Origin: Citrobacter farmeri
Lineage (GTDB): Bacteria; Pseudomonadota; Gammaproteobacteria; Enterobacterales; Enterobacteriaceae
Reading direction: 5' to 3'
NCBI RefSeq assembly: GCF_019048065.1
Contig: NZ_CP077291.1
Span: forward strand, 310,001-374,000
DNA: 64,000 nucleotides
Shown here in pieces: positions 40,341-48,843 of this stretch. Each line of letters opens with the position of its first letter. Positions within the stretch are counted from its first letter, which is position 1. Made by a program: the position numbers and the translations under genes. Below the pieces are notes generated by a model. The model saw nothing but the letters and a program-made list of their open reading frames with translations, did not search any database and was not told the origin of the DNA.

Positions 40341-43163
40341 TTACAGCATCGGTTTGAGGAAGCGGGCAGTATGCGATGCTTCACATTCCGCCACGGTCTC
40401 AGGTGTACCGGAGACGAGGATTTCCCCGCCGCCGCTACCGCCCTCGGGTCCCAGGTCGACGATCCAGTCCGCCGTTTTGATGACGTCCAGGTTGTGCTCA
40501 ATCACCACGATAGTGTTGCCCTGGTCGCGTAACTGATGGAGCACGTCCAGCAACTGCTGAATATCGGCAAAGTGCAGACCGGTGGTCGGTTCATCCAGAA
40601 TATAGAGCGTCTGACCGGTACCGCGTTTCGACAGTTCACGCGCTAACTTCACGCGCTGCGCTTCACCGCCGGAAAGCGTCGTCGCCGACTGGCCGAGACG
40701 AATGTAGGTCAGACCCACATCCATCAGGGTTTGCAGCTTCCGCGCCAGCGCCGGAACGGCATCAAAGAACTCGCGGGCTTCTTCGATAGTCATATCCAGT
40801 ACTTCGTGGATGGTTTTGCCCTTGTACTTAATCTCCAGCGTTTCGCGGTTATAGCGCTTGCCTTTGCACTGGTCGCAAGGTACGTAAATATCCGGCAGGA
40901 AGTGCATTTCGACTTTAATCACGCCATCGCCCTGACAGGCTTCGCAACGCCCACCGCGAACGTTAAAGCTGAAACGCCCCGGTGTATAGCCGCGTGAGCG
41001 TGATTCCGGCACTCCGGCAAACAGTTCGCGTACCGGCGTAAACACCCCGGTATAGGTTGCCGGGTTGGAACGCGGCGTCCGGCCGATTGGGCTCTGATCG
41101 ATATCGATAACTTTGTCGAAATGCTCCAGTCCCTGCACGTCACGATACGGTGCCGGTTCGGCGATCGTGGCGCCGTTCAGCTGGCGCTGAGCAATCGGGA
41201 ACAGCGTATCGTTGATCAGGGTCGATTTACCGGAACCCGACACGCCGGTGATGCAGGTGAACAGTCCCACCGGCAGTGTCAGCGTCACGTCTTTCAGGTT
41301 GTTGCCGCGTGCGCCGGTCAGTTTCAGCACTTTCTCCGGATTCGCAGGCACCCGCTGTTTCGGCACTGCAATCTTGCGCTTGCCACTCATGTACTGGCCG
41401 GTCAGGGATTCCGGTACCGCCATAATGGCTTCCAGCGGACCTTCGGCAACGACTTCGCCACCGTGGACGCCGGCTCCCGGACCGATATCAATCACGTGAT
41501 CGGCGGCGCGAATCGCATCTTCATCGTGCTCCACCACTATCACGGTATTGCCCAGATTACGCAGGTGGATCAGCGTCCCCAGCAGACGTTCGTTATCGCG
41601 CTGATGAAGACCGATGGACGGTTCATCCAGCACGTACATCACCCCGACCAGCCCGGCACCAATCTGACTTGCCAGACGAATACGTTGGGCTTCACCGCCG
41701 GACAGCGTTTCCGCGGAACGGGACAGCGTCAGGTAGTTAAGGCCGACATTGACCAGGAACTTGAGGCGATCGCCAATCTCTTTGAGGATTTTCTCTGCAA
41801 TCTTCGCCCGCTGACCTGCGAGCTTGAGATTGTTGAAGAAGTCCATCGCATGGCCGATGCTCATGTCAGAGATGGTCGGCAGCGGCGTATTCTCAACGAA
41901 GACGTGGCGGGCTTCGCGACGCAGACGGGTTCCTTCACAGCTGGCGCACGGACGGTTGCTGATGAACTTAGCTAACTCTTCACGTACCGCACTGGATTCC
42001 GTCTCTTTATAGCGGCGCTCCATATTGTGCAGCACGCCTTCAAACGGATGGCGGCGCACGGAGGTGTCGCCACGATCGTTCATATACTTAAATTCAATAT
42101 TCTCTTTCCCGGAGCCGTACAGCACCACTTTATGCACGTTCGCATTCAGGCTGGCCCATGGGGCTTCAACGTCGAACTTATAGTGTTCCGCCAGTGATTT
42201 CAGCATCTGGAAATAATAGAAGTTCCGCCGATCCCAGCCACGGATGGCGCCGCCAGCCAGCGACAGCTCAGGGTTCTGGATCACGCGATCGGGGTCAAAA
42301 TACTGCTGTACGCCGAGGCCGTCGCAGGTTGGACAGGCACCCGCCGGGTTGTTAAAGGAGAACAGGCGCGGTTCCAGTTCGCGCATGCTGTAGCCACAAA
42401 TTGGGCAGGCAAAGTTGGCGGAAAAGAGCAGTTCTTCTGCTTTTTCGTCGTCCATATCGGCAACCACCGCCGTCCCGCCGGAAAGCTCCAGCGCGGTCTC
42501 AAACGATTCCGCCAGACGGGTGCTGAGATCGTCACGCACTTTGAAACGATCAATCACCACTTCGATGGTGTGTTTCTTTTGTAGCTCCAGTTTTGGCGGA
42601 TCGGATAGGTCACACACTTCGCCATCAATACGGGCGCGGATATAACCCTGGCTTGCCAGGTTTTCCAGCGTTTTGGTGTGCTCGCCCTTCCGCTCTTTAA
42701 TGACCGGTGCCAGCAGCATCAGACGCTTGCCTTCCGGTTGCGACAGGACGTTATCCACCATTTGACTGACGGTCTGCGCCGCCAGTGGGACATCGTGATC
42801 CGGGCAGCGCGGTTCGCCGACGCGGGCAAACAGCAGACGCAGGTAGTCGTGGATCTCGGTAATGGTACCAACCGTGGAGCGCGGGTTGTGAGACGTCGAC
42901 TTTTGTTCAATTGAGATGGCGGGTGACAACCCCTCAATATGATCGACATCCGGCTTTTCCATCAGCGACAGAAACTGACGCGCATAGGCAGAAAGGGATT
43001 CAACGTAACGACGCTGCCCTTCGGCATACAAGGTGTCGAAAGCGAGCGAGGATTTGCCTGACCCCGAAAGCCCGGTCACGACAATCAATTTGTCGCGGGG
43101 GATGACGAGGTTGATGTTTTTGAGATTATGGGTGCGGGCGCCCCGAACTTCGATCTTATCCAT
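40341..43163 (-). CDS. uvrA: UvrA, excinuclease ABC damage-recognition ATPase
   Basis: 940 residues, two ABC modules and zinc sites. First Walker [15 protein letters not shown]; second [13 protein letters not shown]; two signature sequences LSGGEAQR; zinc-finger Cys clusters [11 protein letters not shown] and CEACQGDGV...[10 protein letters not shown]. It works with UvrB and UvrC in nucleotide excision repair. It is divergent from ssb, with a LexA box in the 252-bp gap, so it is SOS-controlled. Confidence 0.98.
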   Translation of the reverse strand: MDKIEVRGARTHNLKNINLVIPRDKLIVVTGLSGSGKSSLAFDTLYAEGQRRYVESLSAYARQFLSLMEKPDVDHIEGLSPAISIEQKSTSHNPRSTVGTITEIHDYLRLLFARVGEPRCPDHDVPLAAQTVSQMVDNVLSQPEGKRLMLLAPVIKERKGEHTKTLENLASQGYIRARIDGEVCDLSDPPKLELQKKHTIEVVIDRFKVRDDLSTRLAESFETALELSGGTAVVADMDDEKAEELLFSANFACPICGYSMRELEPRLFSFNNPAGACPTCDGLGVQQYFDPDRVIQNPELSLAGGAIRGWDRRNFYYFQMLKSLAEHYKFDVEAPWASLNANVHKVVLYGSGKENIEFKYMNDRGDTSVRRHPFEGVLHNMERRYKETESSAVREELAKFISNRPCASCEGTRLRREARHVFVENTPLPTISDMSIGHAMDFFNNLKLAGQRAKIAEKILKEIGDRLKFLVNVGLNYLTLSRSAETLSGGEAQRIRLASQIGAGLVGVMYVLDEPSIGLHQRDNERLLGTLIHLRNLGNTVIVVEHDEDAIRAADHVIDIGPGAGVHGGEVVAEGPLEAIMAVPESLTGQYMSGKRKIAVPKQRVPANPEKVLKLTGARGNNLKDVTLTLPVGLFTCITGVSGSGKSTLINDTLFPIAQRQLNGATIAEPAPYRDVQGLEHFDKVIDIDQSPIGRTPRSNPATYTGVFTPVRELFAGVPESRSRGYTPGRFSFNVRGGRCEACQGDGVIKVEMHFLPDIYVPCDQCKGKRYNRETLEIKYKGKTIHEVLDMTIEEAREFFDAVPALARKLQTLMDVGLTYIRLGQSATTLSGGEAQRVKLARELSKRGTGQTLYILDEPTTGLHFADIQQLLDVLHQLRDQGNTIVVIEHNLDVIKTADWIVDLGPEGGSGGGEILVSGTPETVAECEASHTARFLKPML

Positions 43164-43250
43164 TCACCTTTCCCGGATTAAACGCTTTTTTGCCCGGCGC
43201 AGCAGGGTGCCACCGGCGATCACAAACGGTTAATTATGACACAATAAAAC

Positions 43251-43266
43251 CTGAATGGATATACAG
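43251..43266. promoter_or_regulatory. LexA box between uvrA and ssb
   Basis: CTGAATGGATATACAG fits CTG-N10-CAG, and reads CTGTATATCCATTCAG on the minus strand, one base from the uvrA box I recall in E. coli. It would control uvrA and perhaps ssb. Confidence 0.92.
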
Positions 43267-43415
43267 TATTGGAATGCAAAACACAGAGTCTTGTGTAACA
43301 ATGTCCGGCTGAAGTTGTTTCGCGGAATCCGCGTCGCAACGTAGTAAAATCGCTATTGGTAATGCTACAATCGCGCGTTTACACTTATTAAGAAACGTTT
43401 TCAGGAGACTCGATC

Positions 43416-43943
43416 ATGGCCAGCAGAGGCGTAAACAAGGTTATTCTCGTGGGTAATCTGGGCCAGGACCCGGAAGTACGCTACATGCCGAATGGTGGCG
43501 CTGTTGCCAACATCACGCTGGCTACTTCCGAATCCTGGCGTGACAAGCAGACCGGCGAGATGAAAGAGCAGACGGAATGGCACCGCGTTGTGCTGTTCGG
43601 CAAACTGGCGGAAGTCGCCAGCGAATATCTGCGTAAAGGTTCTCAGGTCTACATTGAGGGCCAGCTGCGTACCCGCAAATGGACCGATCAGTCCGGCGTT
43701 GAGAAGTACACCACGGAAGTGGTGGTGAACGTTGGCGGCACCATGCAAATGCTGGGTGGTCGTCAGGGCGGCGGCGCACCGGCTGGTGGCCAGCAGCAGC
43801 AAGGTAGTTGGGGTCAGCCTCAGCAGCCACAGGGCGGTAACCAGTTCAGCGGCGGCGCGCAGCCTCGCCCGCAGCAGCAGTCAGCTCCGGCAGCCCCGTC
43901 TAACGAACCGCCAATGGATTTCGACGACGATATCCCGTTCTGA
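43416..43943 (+). CDS. ssb: Single-stranded DNA-binding protein
   Basis: 175 residues. The N-terminal OB-fold (1-112) has [18 protein letters not shown] and the single-stranded DNA-binding aromatics. A Gly/Gln-rich linker follows, then the acidic tip DFDDDIPF that recruits partner proteins. Forms a tetramer. The ATG follows TCAGGAGACTCG. It ends with a strong terminator. Confidence 0.98.
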   Translation: MASRGVNKVILVGNLGQDPEVRYMPNGGAVANITLATSESWRDKQTGEMKEQTEWHRVVLFGKLAEVASEYLRKGSQVYIEGQLRTRKWTDQSGVEKYTTEVVVNVGGTMQMLGGRQGGGAPAGGQQQQGSWGQPQQPQGGNQFSGGAQPRPQQQSAPAAPSNEPPMDFDDDIPF

Positions 43944-43978
43944 TCATTATTAATGTCGAAATCTCAGTACCGTTATAA

Positions 43979-44004
43979 GACCCCGTGAAAACGGGGTTTT
44001 TTTG
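43979..44004 (+). terminator. ssb terminator
   Basis: CCCCGT-GAAA-ACGGGG followed by seven T. Confidence 0.92.
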
Positions 44005-44061
44005 TCAGTTTATCTCCCGCAAAGTAAATAAACCTACATACTTTTCAATAAGATAATTAAA

Positions 44062-44102
44062 CTGCTTGTGATCAAGTCATGGCGATAATTATCGGTTATC
44101 CT
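44062..44102 (+). promoter_or_regulatory. Candidate FNR-type promoter of the universal stress gene
   Basis: CTGCT-TGTG-ATCAA (44062-44075) matches the FNR consensus (TTGAT-N4-ATCAA) at eight of ten positions; its centre is about 41 bp upstream of the start predicted from a TATCCT -10 (44097-44102). A perfect palindrome CGATAATTATCG (44083-44094) lies between, possibly another operator. All by eye. Confidence 0.35.
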
Positions 44103-44192
44103 GCGTTCGCAACTTTCACCCATCAAGACTGAACCTTGCCGGGCTTTTCAGGGAAACACGATCAGCCTGTCAGCGAACACAAGGAAATTAGA

Positions 44193-44624
44193 ATGAACAA
44201 AGCCATTTTAATGCCGGTTGATATTCTGGCGATGGACCTTTCTGACAAAGCGATTGCCTGGGCCGATCACATGCTCAATAAAGAGGAGGGCGTTCTGCAT
44301 CTGCTGCACGTTTTCCCCAAACTGCACACGTCGCCGATTCGCGGTTTTGCTTCGGATATCAAAAAATACGAAGAGTACATGACCAACGATGCGCAGGAGA
44401 AAATGCTCGCCCTGGCGAGAAAATTCAAAACGCCGCTGGAGAGGATTCGCTTTGAAGTCCGTCACGGCAATATTCGCGATGAGGTGAACGACGCGGCGGC
44501 GGCGCATAATGCTGAAATGATTATTATCGGCTCACGCAAGCCGGGGATTGCCACCCATCTGCTGGGCTCGGCAGCTGCCAATATTTTACGTTACGCAAAG
44601 GTGCCGGTAATGGTTGTGCGTTAA
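44193..44624 (+). CDS. Universal stress protein, UspF-like
   Basis: 143 residues from ATG 44193, preceded by CAAGGAAATTAG. The Rossmann-like UspA domain begins MNKAILMPVDILAMDLSDKAI. The ATP-binding motif GSRKPGIATHLLGSAAANILRYAKVPVMVVR fits G-x2-G-x9-G(S/T)-like rules. It differs from E. coli UspF in most positions. It shares a bidirectional terminator with the P-type ATPase, and these two form an accessory block relative to K-12 between ssb and yjcB. Cytoplasmic stress protein, exact role unknown. FNR control is suggested above. Confidence 0.85.
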   Translation: MNKAILMPVDILAMDLSDKAIAWADHMLNKEEGVLHLLHVFPKLHTSPIRGFASDIKKYEEYMTNDAQEKMLALARKFKTPLERIRFEVRHGNIRDEVNDAAAAHNAEMIIIGSRKPGIATHLLGSAAANILRYAKVPVMVVR

Positions 44625-44640
44625 TCCGCCATCGCAGACG

Positions 44641-44671
44641 AAAAAGGCCTCCCGTTTTGGGAGGCCTTTTT
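44641..44671. terminator. Bidirectional terminator between the stress protein and ATPase genes
   Basis: AAAAAGGCCTCCC-GTTTT-GGGAGGCCTTTTT is symmetric and sits between converging genes. Confidence 0.93.
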
Positions 44672-44690
44672 ACTGCCGGATACCCGCCGG

Positions 44691-47399
44691 TTATTTCCGG
44701 CGGAATTTGCGGGTGAGCGGTTTCTCAATCTCAACAATGAAGAACAGCGCGATGCCAATGGCAAAGGTAATGCCCCAGTAGCGCAGCGGTAGCGCTTCGG
44801 TACCAAACAGCATCTGCAGGAACGGGATATAGATAATCGCTAGCTGCAGCAGCAACAGAATACCGCTGACCAGCCAGATGCCTTTATTCATCAGCAGACC
44901 GCGACCCAGCGAGAAGCCATCAGAGACGCGGCAGTTAAGCATATAGACCCACTGCGCCGTCACCAGCGTCTGCAACAGAACCGTACGGATGAATTCCGGG
45001 CTGTGACCGCGTGGCTGCAGCCAGGCTTCCAGCATAAAGGCGCAGGCGGCAATCAGCGTACCGACAAAACCAACGCGCCAGATAGCAAAGCCATCCATCA
45101 CGTTCTCGTTACTCTGACGCGGTGGGCGGCGCATGATATTGCGCTCACCGGCTTCAAACGCCAGGCCGAATGACAGCGTGGCGGAGGTCGCCATGTTCAT
45201 CCACAGGATCAGCACCGGGGTCAGGGGGATCAAATTACCCGCCAGCAGCGCGACGATGATCAGCAGGCCCTGCGCCAGGTTAGTTGGCATGATAAACAGA
45301 ATGGTTTTCTTCAGGTTGTCGTAGACGCGACGCCCCTCCTGTACCGCGCTGGCGATGGTCGCGAAGTTATCGTCCGTCAGCACCATGTCGGCGGCTTCTT
45401 TCGTCACTTCGGTGCCTTTAATACCCATCGCGATCCCCACGTCGGCCTGCTTCAGCGCCGGGGCATCGTTCACGCCATCGCCTGTCATGCCGACGATCTC
45501 ACCCTTATCTTGCAGGGCTTTTACCAGACGCAGTTTATGTTCCGGGCTGGTACGGGCAAAAATATCGTAGGTGACGGCGGCTTCGGCGAGTTCAGCCTCA
45601 TTCATCTGCTCGAGCTCATAGCCCGTCACCGCGTGGCGGCTGTTATGGATGCCCAACATGCCGCCGATGCTCATGGCGGTTTGCGGGTGATCGCCGGTGA
45701 TCATTTTGACGCGGATCCCGGCCTGCTGACAGGTGTCGATCGCCGCAATGGCTTCCGGGCGCGGCGGATCCATCATCCCGGCGATGCCGAGGAAAATGAG
45801 CCCTTCGTGCAGACAGTCATGGGTTAGCGCACTGGCATCGGCACGCGTGGGTTTCCAGGCGGCGGCCACCATTCGCAGGCCTTCTTTGGCATAGCGGGCA
45901 ATTTCAGCCTCCCAGTGCGGCTGGGTAAAGGCTTCCGTACCGTTCGCGGTTTGCTGCAATTGGCAGAGTTTAAACAGCACATCCGGCGCCCCGGTCACCA
46001 GCACGCGCTCGTCGTCGCCGATGCGATAGTGCGTCGCCATGTATTTGTACTGGGAATCGAACGGGATTTTACTGCGCAGTTCGCAGTCAATGGCTGGCAG
46101 CATCGCTTTGGCGGCCAGCACTTTCAGCGCCCCTTCAGTTGGCCCGCCGGTAATCCCCCAGTGGCCCTTTTCATCGCGAATCAACTGGCTGTCGTTGCAC
46201 AGGTCAATCGTGCGCAGATAGTTTTCAAGCAGACTGCCTGGCACAATCTCTGCCAGCGCGTCGTTTTCCTCGACGTGGATCTCACCCGCTGGCTCGTAGC
46301 TATTGCCCTGCACGCGGTAATTTTTATCTGCCGTGATGATGGCCTTGACCGTCATCTCGTTCATGGTCAGGGTGCCGGTCTTATCGGAACAGATCACCGA
46401 CATGGCACCCAGCGTTTCAACAGTAGGCAATTTGCGGATAATCGCGTGTTTGCGGGCCATGGTCTGTACGCCCAGCGACAAGATGATCGAGATAATCGCC
46501 GGTAAGCCTTCCGGTACGGCCGCGACAGCAAGGCTGATTAACGAAAGCAGCAGTTCACCCATCGGCATGTCGCGCAGCAGCAGGCTGAAGATAAACAGCC
46601 CGACCATCATGGCGAGAATGAGGGAGAAAATCGCTTTGCCGAGCTTATCCATCTGCACCAGTAGCGGCGTACGGTGCTTCTCGATCCCGGTCATCATCTG
46701 GTTAATATGGCCCAGTTCCGTCGCTTCCCCGGTGGCGATCACCACGCCAAGCCCGGCTCCGGCACTAATGGTGGTGCCAGAGAACAGCAGGTTTTTGCGA
46801 TCGCCCAGCGGCAGTTCGCCTGTCAGCGCATCTGCTGTTTTATCCACCACGGTAGATTCGCCGGTCAGGATGGCCTCTTCAACCCGCAGGTTGTGAGCCT
46901 CCATGACGCGAAGATCGGCGGGGATGCGGCCGCCCGCCCGCAGCACTACGATATCGCCAACGACCAGCTCGGTGGTCGCGACCGTCTCATGTTGCCCGTT
47001 ACGCACCACCACGGCGGAAGCGGAGAGCATATTGCGGATACTTTTCAGCGACTTTTCCGCGTTATTTTCCTGAATGTGACCTATCAGGGCATTGATCACT
47101 GCGACGCCGAGGATGACGGCAGTATCCACCCAGTGCCCCATCACGGCGGTGAGGGCCGCTGCGGCGATCAGAACGTAAATTAGAACATCGTGAAAATGGG
47201 CCAGAAAGCGTAGCCAGGCAGGTTTGCCGGCTTTTTCAGGCAGTGCGTTAAGGCCATCCCTGGCGAGACGTGCGCTGGCCTCATTATGAGTCAGCCCGGA
47301 AGGTTGGCTCTGCTGATTTTTCAGAACCTCCTCAACGGTCAGCTGGTACGGCTTTTTTCCAGCGCATGGCGCAGAATGGAGACGATTGCTGTTCGGCAT
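44691..47399 (-). CDS. P2-type cation-transporting ATPase (SERCA/PMR1-like)
   Basis: 902 residues from the ATG at 47397-47399. Ten membrane helices. Visible motifs: TGES (179-182, actuator), PEGLP in helix M4 (296-300), DKTGTLTMNE with the phosphorylated Asp339, and TGDGVNDAPALKQADVGIAMG. Helix M6 reads MNMATSATLSFG and lacks the NxxTD of calcium pumps, so the ion is not clear. The frame extends to 47453, but that codon lies upstream of the predicted transcription start (about 47450). A TTG at 47408 with a better-spaced GAGGAA is the alternative start. It shares an FNR box with a small membrane protein gene. Substrate inferred as cation only. Confidence 0.88.
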   Translation of the reverse strand: MPNSNRLHSAPCAGKKPYQLTVEEVLKNQQSQPSGLTHNEASARLARDGLNALPEKAGKPAWLRFLAHFHDVLIYVLIAAAALTAVMGHWVDTAVILGVAVINALIGHIQENNAEKSLKSIRNMLSASAVVVRNGQHETVATTELVVGDIVVLRAGGRIPADLRVMEAHNLRVEEAILTGESTVVDKTADALTGELPLGDRKNLLFSGTTISAGAGLGVVIATGEATELGHINQMMTGIEKHRTPLLVQMDKLGKAIFSLILAMMVGLFIFSLLLRDMPMGELLLSLISLAVAAVPEGLPAIISIILSLGVQTMARKHAIIRKLPTVETLGAMSVICSDKTGTLTMNEMTVKAIITADKNYRVQGNSYEPAGEIHVEENDALAEIVPGSLLENYLRTIDLCNDSQLIRDEKGHWGITGGPTEGALKVLAAKAMLPAIDCELRSKIPFDSQYKYMATHYRIGDDERVLVTGAPDVLFKLCQLQQTANGTEAFTQPHWEAEIARYAKEGLRMVAAAWKPTRADASALTHDCLHEGLIFLGIAGMMDPPRPEAIAAIDTCQQAGIRVKMITGDHPQTAMSIGGMLGIHNSRHAVTGYELEQMNEAELAEAAVTYDIFARTSPEHKLRLVKALQDKGEIVGMTGDGVNDAPALKQADVGIAMGIKGTEVTKEAADMVLTDDNFATIASAVQEGRRVYDNLKKTILFIMPTNLAQGLLIIVALLAGNLIPLTPVLILWMNMATSATLSFGLAFEAGERNIMRRPPRQSNENVMDGFAIWRVGFVGTLIAACAFMLEAWLQPRGHSPEFIRTVLLQTLVTAQWVYMLNCRVSDGFSLGRGLLMNKGIWLVSGILLLLQLAIIYIPFLQMLFGTEALPLRYWGITFAIGIALFFIVEIEKPLTRKFRRK

Positions 47400-47456
47400 T
47401 CTGGTCAAAGTAAAATTCCTCGAAGTATTAAATTTTAATATTTTGAAACACACGCA

Positions 47457-47526
47457 TACTATTTGAATAATGCCTGCAGATATTTGACATTAATCAATGG
47501 CCTTTCTGTAATTATTATTTTATCTT
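47457..47526. promoter_or_regulatory. Shared FNR box with divergent promoters
   Basis: TTGAC-ATTA-ATCAA (47484-47497) matches nine of ten FNR positions. On the minus strand a TAGTAT -10 lies at 47457-47462; on the plus strand TATCTT at 47521-47526. Each predicted start lies about 41.5 bp from the box centre, the class II FNR position. The box can therefore activate the ATPase and the small gene at the same time. No experiment supports it yet. Confidence 0.6.
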
Positions 47527-47598
47527 TGAATGAAGATGATATTTTCCCATGCGTGTCATGGGGTTAAATGGAAATGTAAATTTAGGAAAGGAGGTTTT

Positions 47599-47709
47599 AT
47601 GTTTGGAATTTATAATGCTAAGAAGTTGATTTTATTGATTGTTTTTGCGATTGTTGTAGCAGCCATTAGCGGTATTTCAACTTATGCCTTTGTAAAATAT
47701 CTGGGGTGA
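47599..47709 (+). CDS. 36-residue single-span membrane protein (putative)
   Basis: The frame starts at ATG 47599, with a strong ribosome site AAAGGAGG at 47587-47594, and ends TGA at 47707-47709. The product begins MFGIYNAKKL and has one hydrophobic segment (about residues 10-32) ending YAFVKYLG. Positive residues on the N-side (Lys8, Lys9) and one at the C-side leave topology open. It is divergent from the P-type ATPase with a shared FNR box. Small membrane proteins such as MgtR (Salmonella) and sarcolipin (animals) regulate P-type ATPases; the analogy here is inferred. It is not a recognised gene to me. Confidence 0.6.
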   Translation: MFGIYNAKKLILLIVFAIVVAAISGISTYAFVKYLG

Positions 47710-47804
47710 GAATAATAAAAACAGCCTTCCTTACATAACTTTTAAATCCTGAATAATAATGACAATAGGGAAGCTGATACAGAACGAAATAATATATTTT
47801 TAGC

Positions 47805-47831
47805 TGCGGTCTGTTGAGTAAACAGACCGCA
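47805..47831. other. 11-bp perfect inverted repeat
   Basis: TGCGGTCTGTT-GAGTA-AACAGACCGCA. No T-run follows on either strand, so it is not a typical terminator. It lies about 95 bp after the small gene stop and may be an operator or mRNA 3' structure. Confidence 0.5.
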
Positions 47832-47920
47832 CCAGATGAACGCATAATAGACATGGGCTTGCTGAAATCGGGACGGGATGATTTTTTCCGCAAGAGATAG
47901 GGTTGGCATTTTCTGGAAAC

Positions 47921-47946
47921 AATAAAAAGCCTCCGTCAGGGAGGCT
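47921..47946 (-). terminator. yjcB terminator
   Basis: On the minus strand AGCCTCC-CTGAC-GGAGGCT is followed by TTTTATT. Confidence 0.82.
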
Positions 47947-47971
47947 CAGGTGAAATCAGGTGAAATCAGGT
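47947..47971. repeat. 10-bp tandem repeat at the yjcB stop
   Basis: CAGGTGAAAT occurs twice and is followed by CAGGT. It covers the yjcB stop codon (47966-47968). Confidence 0.8.
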
Positions 47972-48247
47972 CAATACCATCGGCCACTCTGGCGGGGTCT
48001 GACTCATCACTTCGACCATCACGGATTCAATGTTCTTCCAGATGGCGGAGAGATCCATCAGGGTGATGCCGAGTAATCCCGTCGCAAACCAACAGGCGGC
48101 GGCGACGCCGAGTCCGCTGCTGATCACCGCCAGACCAATGTAATCTGAGCGACGAAAACGAATGTTTAACGTGCTGGCTAAAAACATGAGCACAGCGCTT
48201 AGCAGTTGCCAGCGGAGAAGAACCACGCCAGTGGTTAGGGTAGCCAT
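47966..48247 (-). CDS. yjcB: YjcB, small inner-membrane protein
   Basis: 93 residues, as in E. coli YjcB, with conserved MATLTTGVVLLRWQLLSAV and WPMVLT ends. Three hydrophobic segments are visible. Function unknown. It is separated from the ATPase block by the small gene and a 256-bp AT-rich gap, and divergent from pdeC. Start ATG follows AGAGGAAATGTTTC. Confidence 0.9.
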   Translation of the reverse strand: MATLTTGVVLLRWQLLSAVLMFLASTLNIRFRRSDYIGLAVISSGLGVAAACWFATGLLGITLMDLSAIWKNIESVMVEVMSQTPPEWPMVLT

Positions 48248-48843
48248 GAAACATTTCCTCTGAGAGTAGCAGGTGCCCTGGACAGCGCGGCGTTTTCACG
48301 GGAGGCGTGGCACACTCTTGGCTATCGACGGGCATTTACATCAACACCGAATGAAACGTTGTTTCTGTTTCAGAATATTTGTGAACTATATCACGTTTAG
48401 TGATTCGTTCGCCAGTCGGTACGCCGCTTTTTTGCCTGTTTTTTAACCATAATATGAGTGTGGTTATTCATCGGCAATGAAGATACTTTAATCGTGACGT
48501 AAGAGGAGGAAGAGGACTTAAAAAAGATGTATTGATTTTACCTTTTCTGTTTTGTCAAAAATAAGCATTCAAAGAAATTTAGCTTAATTTCATTTTGCGT
48601 ATGAACCGGCAAAACTTTCATAAAAAACTACCCCTTTCGGAGAATGGATTACCCTTAATAAAATTAATCGTCACTATAGGTTTGCATTACGGTCGAATAT
48701 TATCACCATCCTGCAATATCAGACTTTTGCTAATAAAAGTCTGTTGCTAATATTGATAGATTCATGCAACGTAATAACCTGTGTGATTTAGCATCCTGCC
48801 TTGATGATAACAGGCACATGAAATGCAGGGATATAGGGCTGAA
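48248..48843. other. 596-bp AT-rich gap between yjcB and pdeC
   Basis: No gene is seen. It holds the yjcB and pdeC promoters. A hairpin CAGACTTTT-GCTAAT-AAAAGTCTG (48720-48743) with an outer CAATAT/ATATTG pair (48714-48755) lies 90-130 bp before pdeC; TTGCTAATA appears twice in it. There is no T-run. Confidence 0.5.

Noticed and set aside
47666..47893. 75-codon minus-strand frame between the ATPase and yjcB
   Set aside because: No ribosome site, overlaps the convincing 36-codon frame and contains the 11-bp inverted repeat.
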